A program made the translations under genes and the position numbers. This document shows positions 1 through 6,283 of a DNA stretch of 7,058 nt, in pieces. Source of the DNA: Verrucomicrobia bacterium UBA1211 (GTDB taxonomy: Bacteria > Verrucomicrobiota > Kiritimatiellia > RFP12 > UBA1067); contig DBXN01000158.1 of the NCBI GenBank assembly GCA_002309585.1, positions 25,857 to 32,914 of the forward strand, written 5' to 3'. The notes beneath the pieces are model-generated. The model saw nothing but the letters and a program-made list of their open reading frames with translations, was not told the origin of the DNA and did no database searches. Positions within the stretch are counted from its first letter, which is position 1; each line of letters begins with the position of its first letter.

Positions 1-3000
1 CATGGACCATGACGGGATATTCCCGCGTCGCAATGACGGAGGGGACACCGGTTCCGTTGAGGGTGACGGTTCCCTCCTCGACCGAGAGCCGTCCCGCGAG
101 GTCGGTGGCGTCGATGATCGTCAGATTACCGGGACCGGTCTTGCGGAGGGTCTCGGAAACCGGCAGCGTGATGGCGCCGCTGGCCAGCGTGAAGGTCGCG
201 TTCTCGGCGGCATAGATGACTGGGGCGAGCCCATCACCGAAGACCGCGTTTTGGATGGTCACGGTGTCGGCCGTACCCAGGAGGATCGGGTCATCGCCCA
301 AGCCGGGGAGGAAGGTCGCGGCGGTGACCGTCCCGCGCAGGTCATAGAACGCCACGCCGCCGGGAGCGATTGTCATTACGCCGGAGGCGAAGTTGACCGC
401 GTTGGTGAGGAAGATCGGCGCGGAGCCACTCTTGACGAAGTTGGTCGTGGTGAGCATCTCGCCCGAAAGGGTATACCGCATGGCCGAGGCGGAGAAAAAG
501 ACTTCGGCGGGATTGACCGGGATGCCCAGTTCGATGGCTTCCTCGGAGACGCCGGAACGGTCCGCGAAACGAACCGTATCCCCCTTGATGAAACCGGCGG
601 GGGCGTGGGTGCTGGCGTTGATCCAGACAGTTTCGTTATCCCACCGGTTGTCGGTATCGCCGTTCCAGTCCAGAATGTAAGCGGGCCGGGCGATCGTCAG
701 GAACCAGGCACTGGTCTCCTCGTTGAAGGAGAGGGTGAAGGTCCGTTCGAAGGTGCTGTCCGGCGTGGCGAGCGAGATCGGCGCGTCCGCGCTGGAATTG
801 CCGGTCAGCTGGATCACCTGGTTCGGGGTGGTGGGGCTGATCGGGAAGGCGGAGTAATCGAAGGTGAGCGACGCGCCCGGAGCGATGGTCAGCGGGCCGC
901 CGTCGATGGTCGCCGCGCCATAGGCGATCACGGTGTCGGTATTGATGACGGTCTTGCCGTCGTTGATCAGCGTGCCGCCGGTTCCCTTCTCCAGACGGAC
1001 CGCGCCGTTGCCGCCGATGAGCAGAGCTTCGAAGTGGGTGTTGGCGTCCAGCCCCACGGTCAGGATTGAGTCACCTGCGGAGGAGCCGTTGATCTGAAGG
1101 ACGGCCAGTTCCGCCGGGGCGTTCACCGGTGTGCTTCCGCTCTCGGTGACCTGTGCCCATGCGTCGGCGGCCGACCAGGGTTCGGGGACGCTGGAGCCGC
1201 TGAGATCACGGACATAGAGACCGTTCGGGGAGACATACGGGAACTCGTCCGCCAGGGCCGCCAGGGCGGCGCTGTTCAGGGCGGTGTCGTAGATCCGCAG
1301 CATGCCGATGTAGGCGGCGAGAAGATCCGGGTTGGTGACATCGTTATCGTAGAGATCCTTGCCGAAACGTTTGATGCCGGTGTTACCGGTACCGCCGTGG
1401 AGCGAGGCGATCTGGAAGCCGTTCCCGATCGTGATGTCGCTCTCCGAGGTGTAGGTGTTCCAGAGCACGCCGTCCAGGTAGATGTCGATGTTCCGGCTGC
1501 GTTTGGAGAAGACGTAGAGGTGCTGGCAGGTGGCGGCGTTCGGGACCGACATCGAGGCCAGGATCTCGTAGGGGGAGTTGCCGGTTGTCCGGACGAGGTA
1601 GACCTGGTTCTCGGCTTCGCCGGCGATGAGGCCGATACAGCCGTTCGCGAGCGTCCCGAAACACATGACCGTGGTGAACGGGTAGTTCGGGATGGTGGCG
1701 TAGATGGCGGCCGACCACTGGGTGGGATAGTTGATGGTCATGTAGACCTGTGAGGCGGTGAGGATGGAGTAGTCATCCTTGAAGTCGGCATCCTGATCCG
1801 TCCCGCCGATACCCATCGCCGTCTCCAGCGACAGCGAACCGGTGTTCATGCCGATCGAGGTGAGGGAGTGGTTGTCGAACTCAAAGTCGTACCAGCAGCC
1901 CTTCCCGGAAACGATCGGGGTTTCCGACGGGGTGTACCGGATCCGCTGGACACCGCCTACGGTGACCACCTCGGCGTCATCGATGGGGGTTACGCCGTCG
2001 GCGCGGTACATGAGGACCTGCGGGTTGCCCGTGAAGGTGATGTTGACATAACCGTTCTCATCGGCCATCGACTCGGAGAGGATGAACGTCGCGTTGTCGG
2101 CGAAGGTGAAGGTCGATTCGGGGCGGCTGGGGCCGATGTCGAGCGCCCCGCCATCCTCGACCTCGATGATCCCGGTGAAACCGTTCATCGCGGTGAACCG
2201 GACGATACCGCCGCCGGTCTCGCTGGAATCGGTCACAATGATCTTGCCATCACCGGTGGCGGAACCGGTGAAGGCGAGGTCCAGGCCGTTCGCGTCGATG
2301 GTCGTCCCGTCTTCCGTATCGGTAAAGGTGGTAGCGGCCGAATAGGTCCATCCCGTGCTGCCGTCATAGGCGTAGCCGCTGACCGTGCCCTTCGCACAGT
2401 TCAGCGGGATGTTTCCGAAGGCGTAATCGGCGAAGGTCAGCGAACCGCCGTTGGAGAGGTTGATCACGCTGTTGTTGTTGTTCGCGCAGAGACCGCGAAC
2501 CCGGACCTCTCCGCCGTTGATGTTGAAAGTCTGCTTCTCGCAGGAGTAGACCGTCTCCATGTAGGCGTTCTCGCCGACCAGGACACCCGTGATGTTGTAG
2601 GTGGCGGTTCCATGCCAATGGCCGCAGAGGATGCCGATGTTGTTGTTCCGCTCCGTGTAGGGATTGTTTCCTGTCGAGGTGGAGGTCACGTTGACGGTGC
2701 CCGCCAGATTCAGCGTGAAGGAGTTGGTCGTTCCCGCCTCATTCATGAACCGGAGCGCGGGGACGGAGACGGTCGCGGTCTCGGGGATGTTCATCGTGCC
2801 GCGGACCGAGCCGAGATAGCGGGAACCATCGGCCTCCATCGTCGGGACGGTGAGGATGCCGTTGAGGAGGGCCCAGTTTTCCGAGTAGCGGTAGAGGACG
2901 GGTGTTCCGCAGGCGACGGTGCGCAGATCGTGGTAGAGCGCACTCTGTTCCCACTCCGCGAGAATCCGGTTCCAGCCCATGACGCTGCAGAATCCCATGT

Positions 3001-4237
3001 CGTTCGCCGCGACGGAGAGGTTCTTGCCGCCGTGGATGTCGCCGAACTGGAATCCTGCCGAGAGGGCGTTCAGCGATCCCGAGAAGGAGACGGGATCGAA
3101 ATCGTCAACTTTGAGGGAGAAGCCCGAAGAGGAGGAGAAGGTGATGGTGTAGAGGTGGTACCCCTGTGGAATGTCGGGGACGGAAACGGTATAGTTCTTG
3201 GTGTATTTTCCGGCCGTGCCGCTGGTGTTCGAACAGTAGGCCAGCTCGACATCGGAGGAACCCTGTTGTTTCAGAAGGAGAAGGCAACGGTTGCCGCTAC
3301 CGGATTTCCCTGTACCGAGGTCGATCAGAACCGCCTCTTTGACGCTGGTGTCGACATCGGTGATGTCCAGTATCGCGGAGAAAGTGAACTCGGTGGGCGG
3401 GGTGAAGCTGCTGTGGAAGGGGGCCGCCCCGTCATAGGTCGCCCGGACAGACCTCGCTTCGGGGCCGATCCGGAAACGGGTCGAGGTGCCCTGTCCGCTC
3501 CAGCTGGTCATCCAGCCGGTCGGGGCTTCGCTCTCGTATCCGCTCCAGAAGAAGTCCGGTCCCGGGTAGGTCGCGTTGTCTACCTCGACGATCTGTACCG
3601 CCGCGATCGAACTGCGGAAGTTTTTTCCCGTGATACGGTTCGTTCCCCTTGCCGGCGTCTTGATGGTGCAGGTCGTTCCGGAACGTCCCTTGACGCGGAT
3701 CGCGTTGGTCCCGTAGGTCGCCGTAGGATGCCGGGCGAGGCCCCACGCGAATGTTGCGTCTGCGGTCGCAACGGTATCTTCGAGGGCGTTGTCCCAACGG
3801 TAGTAAATCCCGTTCACCGAGATGGGAGAGAATTGGACACCGTCATTGTCGCTGGCGGTGTAGATCACGACATCATAGGCGTAGAAGGGAATGCCGCTGA
3901 CGGTGATGGAGACGGTGTTGCCGTCGTCCAGATAATCTTTGATGAGGTCGTCTGTGATGTCGGTCAAGTAGGAGTAGAGGTTTCTGGATGTCCAGGTTAC
4001 CGTTATGCCGCTCAAATTGTCGCTGGTGTGCACGGCGACATCGGTTCCGTTTTCGCCCGAAAGATTGTTCCAGTCGTCACCGATGACCCCCTCGACCAGG
4101 CCGATCTGATCGGGACCCGATACGGATGTGTTGTTTCTGTCCACACCGAAATTCAAACTGATCACATCCGCTTCCGCCCCACAGGCGAGCAGCCAAACGC
4201 AGGTAGCCGTCAACCAACAGAAAACTGAAGATCTCAT
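1..4237 (-). CDS. Giant secreted beta-rich protein with two concanavalin/LamG-like segments and autotransporter-type beta-strand repeats (3' end outside window)
   Basis: One uninterrupted frame gives 1412 residues and is still open at the window edge. Residues 1-23 look like a signal peptide: Arg2, a hydrophobic core, then a possible signal peptidase I site after AEA. LLAC at 16-19 could instead be a lipobox. Residues 24-218 form a beta-rich N-terminal domain (start VISLNFG, later DDWNNLSG) of a kind I associate with secreted Planctomycetes and Verrucomicrobia proteins. Residues about 280-405 and 775-1003 resemble LamG/concanavalin A-like jelly rolls; the second carries IDIYLDGVLWN and ends AYIGMLRIYDTALN. 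Between and after them lie Asn/Thr/Gly-rich beta stretches. Residues 1186-1230 (WNGDTDNRWDN, then GDTVRFADRSG) and 1364-1395 (KTGPGNLTI, then LSVEEGTVTLNG) match the autotransporter-associated beta-strand repeat style (PATR, TIGR02601-like). Start chosen: ATG with AAGGAGG five bases upstream; a GTG immediately before it is possible. Likely exported or surface-exposed. An adhesin or glycan-associated role is inference, and the C-terminal anchor or autotransporter barrel is not visible. Confidence is high for the gene and moderate for the domain names. Confidence 0.9.
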   Translation of the reverse strand, partial: MRSSVFCWLTATCVWLLACGAEADVISLNFGVDRNNTSVSGPDQIGLVEGVIGDDWNNLSGENGTDVAVHTSDNLSGITVTWTSRNLYSYLTDITDDLIKDYLDDGNTVSITVSGIPFYAYDVVIYTASDNDGVQFSPISVNGIYYRWDNALEDTVATADATFAWGLARHPTATYGTNAIRVKGRSGTTCTIKTPARGTNRITGKNFRSSIAAVQIVEVDNATYPGPDFFWSGYESEAPTGWMTSWSGQGTSTRFRIGPEARSVRATYDGAAPFHSSFTPPTEFTFSAILDITDVDTSVKEAVLIDLGTGKSGSGNRCLLLLKQQGSSDVELAYCSNTSGTAGKYTKNYTVSVPDIPQGYHLYTITFSSSSGFSLKVDDFDPVSFSGSLNALSAGFQFGDIHGGKNLSVAANDMGFCSVMGWNRILAEWEQSALYHDLRTVACGTPVLYRYSENWALLNGILTVPTMEADGSRYLGSVRGTMNIPETATVSVPALRFMNEAGTTNSFTLNLAGTVNVTSTSTGNNPYTERNNNIGILCGHWHGTATYNITGVLVGENAYMETVYSCEKQTFNINGGEVRVRGLCANNNNSVINLSNGGSLTFADYAFGNIPLNCAKGTVSGYAYDGSTGWTYSAATTFTDTEDGTTIDANGLDLAFTGSATGDGKIIVTDSSETGGGIVRFTAMNGFTGIIEVEDGGALDIGPSRPESTFTFADNATFILSESMADENGYVNITFTGNPQVLMYRADGVTPIDDAEVVTVGGVQRIRYTPSETPIVSGKGCWYDFEFDNHSLTSIGMNTGSLSLETAMGIGGTDQDADFKDDYSILTASQVYMTINYPTQWSAAIYATIPNYPFTTVMCFGTLANGCIGLIAGEAENQVYLVRTTGNSPYEILASMSVPNAATCQHLYVFSKRSRNIDIYLDGVLWNTYTSESDITIGNGFQIASLHGGTGNTGIKRFGKDLYDNDVTNPDLLAAYIGMLRIYDTALNSAALAALADEFPYVSPNGLYVRDLSGSSVPEPWSAADAWAQVTESGSTPVNAPAELAVLQINGSSAGDSILTVGLDANTHFEALLIGGNGAVRLEKGTGGTLINDGKTVINTDTVIAYGAATIDGGPLTIAPGASLTFDYSAFPISPTTPNQVIQLTGNSSADAPISLATPDSTFERTFTLSFNEETSAWFLTIARPAYILDWNGDTDNRWDNETVWINASTHAPAGFIKGDTVRFADRSGVSEEAIELGIPVNPAEVFFSASAMRYTLSGEMLTTTNFVKSGSAPIFLTNAVNFASGVMTIAPGGVAFYDLRGTVTAATFLPGLGDDPILLGTADTVTIQNAVFGDGLAPVIYAAENATFTLASGAITLPVSETLRKTGPGNLTIIDATDLAGRLSVEEGTVTLNGTGVPSVIATREYPVMVH

Positions 4238-4242
4238 CACAC

Positions 4243-4249
4243 CCTCCTT
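4243..4249 (-). promoter_or_regulatory. Ribosome binding site of the giant secreted protein
   Basis: AAGGAGG on the minus strand, a full-length Shine-Dalgarno match, lies five bases upstream of the ATG at 4237. It fixes the start of the long gene and supports the minus strand as the coding strand here. The GTG at 4240 directly before the ATG would be too close to this site. Confidence 0.85.
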
Positions 4250-4283
4250 GTTGAACAAACACCATCCATTTACCATATTGAAT

Positions 4284-4313
4284 ACCTTACACGATTTCGG
4301 GATGGGTTGTAAA
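4284..4313 (-). promoter_or_regulatory. Weak candidate sigma70-type promoter for the giant secreted protein
   Basis: On the minus strand, TTTACA (4313-4308) and TAAGGT (4289-4284) are separated by 18 bases, inside a locally AT-rich patch of an otherwise GC-rich region. The -10 box matches consensus at only three positions. The placement would give a leader of roughly 35-40 bases ending in the strong ribosome binding site. It is supported mainly by location and base composition. Confidence 0.3.
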
Positions 4314-4359
4314 GGTCAAAGGGGCGTTTCGCGCGCGATTGTCCGGTGTCGCTTCGGGA

Positions 4360-4389
4360 TTGCGCGGCGGCGGGGGGAAGTGGTAAACT
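4360..4389 (+). promoter_or_regulatory. Candidate extended -10 promoter for ribD
   Basis: TTGCGC (4360-4365) and TAAACT (4384-4389) are 18 bases apart. TGG directly precedes the -10 box, giving an extended -10 (TGnTAAACT). Transcription would begin near 4396, leaving a leader of about 50 bases before ribD. The leader shows no FMN-riboswitch consensus, so flavin feedback by that route is not indicated. Confidence 0.4.
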
Positions 4390-4447
4390 CCGCTCTGCTG
4401 TGTTCAGTAGGTCAAGGGGCAAACCGAAAGCGGATGAGGTGGGGCAG

Positions 4448-5500
4448 ATGAGGGAAAGCCGGGATGCTGGGTTTATGATGCGGGCTGTCGCGTTGGCGCG
4501 GAACGGAGAGGGCCATACGCGGCCGAATCCACCGGTCGGGGCGGTTCTGGTACGCGACGGGCAGATCGTCGGCGAGGGGTGGCACCGGCGGTGCGGCGGG
4601 GACCACGCCGAGGTCGCCGCGATCAAGTGCGCGGGGACGGCTTTTCGCGGCGCGGATGCGACGCTCTATGTGACGCTTGAACCCTGTTCCAAACCCGGGC
4701 GTGTAGGCGCCTGTACGGATGCGATCATCGCGGCGGGAATCGACCGCGTGGTGTATGCGGTTGAGGATCCGAACCCGGTGAACCGCGGCCAGGCGAAACG
4801 GGCGCTGGCGCGGGCGGGAATCGCCTGTTCGCGGATGCGGCGGTGTGCCGCCGTGACGGAGGCGCGGCGGTTGATCGCTCCCTTCGCCAAATCGGTTCAG
4901 GAGGGGTTGCCGTATGTCACCGTGAAACTCGCGATGTCTCTGGATGGCCGTATCTGCGATGACTGGGGGGATGCGAAATGGATCTCATCCGCCGATTCCC
5001 GGAAACGTACGGGGCTTCTGCGCGAACGGGTCGATGCGATCATGGTCGGTGCCGATACGGTTCGGCGCGACAATCCCTCCCTCTTGAGCCACGGTACGCC
5101 CAACGATGACCTGATCCGGGTGGTGGTGACGCGGAGCGGACGGCTTCCGCGCGATGCGCAGCTCTTCACCGATGAGGCCCGAAAACGTACGATCATACTC
5201 TGTGTCGGTAAGCGGCGGGTTCCCCGCGCCTTGGAGGGATGGACGGGACCGGATGGGGTCCTGGCGGTCATCGCCACGGCTTCATCCACGCTGACGGACG
5301 CGCTGAAATGCCTCCATGCCTATACCTGCGCCATGCACGTCCTGTGCGAGGGGGGACTGTCGCTCGCGACATCGCTTGCGGCGGAGGGGCTTGTCGATGA
5401 GTGGCTGACCGTGCTTGCCCCGAAGGTAATCGGTCACGGCCCGATCACCCAGGCGTTCCAGTTCCCCGGAGAAGATCGCTTCGCCACGTTCCGCCGGTGA
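4448..5500 (+). CDS. ribD: Bifunctional diaminohydroxyphosphoribosylaminopyrimidine deaminase / 5-amino-6-(5-phosphoribosylamino)uracil reductase (RibD)
   Basis: Cytoplasmic riboflavin-biosynthesis enzyme. It deaminates the pyrimidine product of GTP cyclohydrolase II and then reduces the ribosyl side chain with NADPH. The 350 residues hold an N-terminal cytidine-deaminase-like domain (about 8-150): RPNPPVGAVLV, then HAE with zinc ligand His53 and catalytic Glu55, then PCSKPGRVGAC with zinc ligands Cys80 and Cys89, then EDPNP. A RibD_C/DHFR-like reductase domain follows (about 155-350): VKLAMSLDGRI, KWISS, GADTVRRDNPSL, EGG at 301-303 and VDEWLTVLAPKVIG. ATG 4448 was chosen because GAGG lies at 4436-4439 and the product then starts like other RibD proteins. 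In-frame GTG codons at 4346 and 4439 would add residues with no family resemblance. Oddities: the common HH (or HxG) of PCSHHGRTPPC is KP here, and the protein stops about 20 residues earlier than E. coli RibD. No other rib gene is in the window. Confidence 0.95.
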   Translation: MRESRDAGFMMRAVALARNGEGHTRPNPPVGAVLVRDGQIVGEGWHRRCGGDHAEVAAIKCAGTAFRGADATLYVTLEPCSKPGRVGACTDAIIAAGIDRVVYAVEDPNPVNRGQAKRALARAGIACSRMRRCAAVTEARRLIAPFAKSVQEGLPYVTVKLAMSLDGRICDDWGDAKWISSADSRKRTGLLRERVDAIMVGADTVRRDNPSLLSHGTPNDDLIRVVVTRSGRLPRDAQLFTDEARKRTIILCVGKRRVPRALEGWTGPDGVLAVIATASSTLTDALKCLHAYTCAMHVLCEGGLSLATSLAAEGLVDEWLTVLAPKVIGHGPITQAFQFPGEDRFATFRR

Positions 5501-5507
5501 GCGGAAC
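5488..5507. terminator. Inverted repeat at the end of ribD, possible shared hairpin between convergent genes
   Basis: GTTCCGC (5488-5494) and GCGGAAC (5501-5507) form a perfect 7-bp, GC-rich stem with a 6-base loop that contains the ribD TGA stop. The hairpin also lies about 30 bases beyond the stop of the opposing SGNH hydrolase gene, so it could act on both transcripts. No T-run follows on either strand, so it is not a classical intrinsic terminator. Confidence 0.4.
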
Positions 5508-5536
5508 CGGTCGGATGGGGCGGGGGTACAGGGACA

Positions 5537-6223
5537 TTAGGGGGCGGGCGCGAGGACGGAGAGGACCGTCTTCGCCACCTGGTCGGCCTCTTTCTCCCGG
5601 ACCGGCGCGGTATGGTGGTAGACATCGCTCCAGTTTGCCGCGCGGTCGAGCGGATCCAGCAGCGCGAAGAGGTCATCTGTCGCAAGTCCGAGGGCTGCCG
5701 TCTCTTTCGCGGCGAGTGCGTTCAGGCGCTTCACCTTCTCGGTTTTGTCCGCATCCTTGAGCGGGGTGGAGGAACACCAGATGAGTTTCGCCTGCGGCTG
5801 TTTCCGGCGGATGAGCGCGAGGGCGGCCTTCAGACCCGCAGCCCACGCCTCATCCGGCGTGTCCAGCGAGTGTAGCCCGTTGTTGAAGTGGATCACATCG
5901 TACTTCGCCTCATCGAGGTAAAATGCCAGCAGGGTGAGGTAGTTGGGGGAGGTGAGGCAATAGCTGCTGACCCAGTAACTGACATTCACCTTCCCGTCAA
6001 GACGCTTCTGTACCGCGCCTTGGTACCCGTTGCAGATGGAGTCTCCCACCAAAAGCACCCGGGGAAGGTTCTTCCGTCCGTCGGTCAGATGGAAGGCATA
6101 CCCGATGGACCATTCGATGTTTTCGTGTCCACGCAGATAGTCCGAGCCAGGATTGGGTTCCTCCGCCCACAGTCCGAACGCCAATCCGCATACCGCCATC
6201 ATCCATACGCTTTTCCGCATCAT
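5537..6223 (-). CDS. Secreted SGNH/GDSL-family hydrolase (probable carbohydrate esterase-like)
   Basis: The 228 residues begin with a signal peptide (about 1-20: MMRK, hydrophobic core, likely cut after LWA), so the enzyme acts in the periplasm or outside. SGNH blocks are visible. Block I is VLLVGDSICNGY, with nucleophile Ser62. The central block is DVIHFNNGLHSLD (109-121), the DVIHFNxGLH variant I associate with Verrucomicrobia/Planctomycetes members. The last block is DVYH, with Asp200 and His203 as the other catalytic residues. IWCSSTPLKD (148-157) is also typical of this subtype. The family includes esterases and acetyl-ester hydrolases on polysaccharides; the substrate here is unknown. 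The start is ATG 6223, set by AAAGGAGG seven bases upstream; a second ATG follows at once. The frame stays open far upstream, but that part overlaps the neighbouring membrane protein gene and has no family features. The gene lies 56 bp downstream of that gene, same strand, and converges on ribD. Confidence 0.9.
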   Translation of the reverse strand: MMRKSVWMMAVCGLAFGLWAEEPNPGSDYLRGHENIEWSIGYAFHLTDGRKNLPRVLLVGDSICNGYQGAVQKRLDGKVNVSYWVSSYCLTSPNYLTLLAFYLDEAKYDVIHFNNGLHSLDTPDEAWAAGLKAALALIRRKQPQAKLIWCSSTPLKDADKTEKVKRLNALAAKETAALGLATDDLFALLDPLDRAANWSDVYHHTAPVREKEADQVAKTVLSVLAPAP

Positions 6224-6230
6224 CTGTTGT

Positions 6231-6238
6231 CCTCCTTT
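6231..6238 (-). promoter_or_regulatory. Ribosome binding site of the SGNH hydrolase, deciding its start
   Basis: AAAGGAGG on the minus strand sits seven bases upstream of ATG 6223 and ten upstream of ATG 6220. It separates the true start from the much longer open frame that continues upstream through the membrane protein gene. Confidence 0.85.
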
Positions 6239-6254
6239 GAAATCGAATGGGGGA

Positions 6255-6283
6255 AATGTAGACCAAATGCCGTCTTCGGTCAA
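6255..6283 (-). promoter_or_regulatory. Candidate sigma70-type promoter for the SGNH hydrolase
   Basis: On the minus strand, TTGACC (6283-6278; five of six consensus positions) and TACATT (6260-6255; four of six) are exactly 17 bases apart. Transcription would start near 6248, about 25 bases before the ATG and just upstream of the ribosome binding site. The -35 box overlaps the TGA stop of the upstream membrane protein gene. The hydrolase could therefore be expressed independently as well as by read-through. Confidence 0.5.

Noticed and set aside
2..1069. 355-codon plus-strand open frame
   Set aside because: Antisense shadow of the same giant gene, with the same Gly/Asp/Arg-rich composition and no family features.
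2462..2484. GTT/AAC triplet run as a microsatellite
   Set aside because: It is a short run of Asn codons inside a beta-rich, Asn-rich segment, with no further repeats and no frame disturbance.
1868..4228. 786-codon plus-strand open frame, highly charged and Gly/Val/Arg/Asp-rich
   Set aside because: It is exactly antisense to the giant secreted protein. It has low-complexity composition typical of complementary-strand frames in GC-rich genes, no recognisable motifs and no ribosome binding site. The minus strand gives a signal peptide and coherent domains.
4346..4447. Longer RibD start at GTG 4346
   Set aside because: The extra 34 residues do not resemble RibD and would run through the best promoter candidate. 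ATG 4448 has a suitable GAGG upstream.
4390..4447. FMN riboswitch upstream of ribD
   Set aside because: The leader is short and lacks the conserved RFN-element segments, so no riboswitch can be supported.
4238..4447. Small RNA or tRNA gene in the divergent intergenic region
   Set aside because: I saw no cloverleaf, no convincing long stem and no terminator hairpin there. The region is accounted for by two promoters and leaders.
4270..4626. 118-codon minus-strand open frame across the ribD start
   Set aside because: It is antisense to the conserved deaminase domain of ribD and the intergenic region, with no motif and no ribosome binding site.
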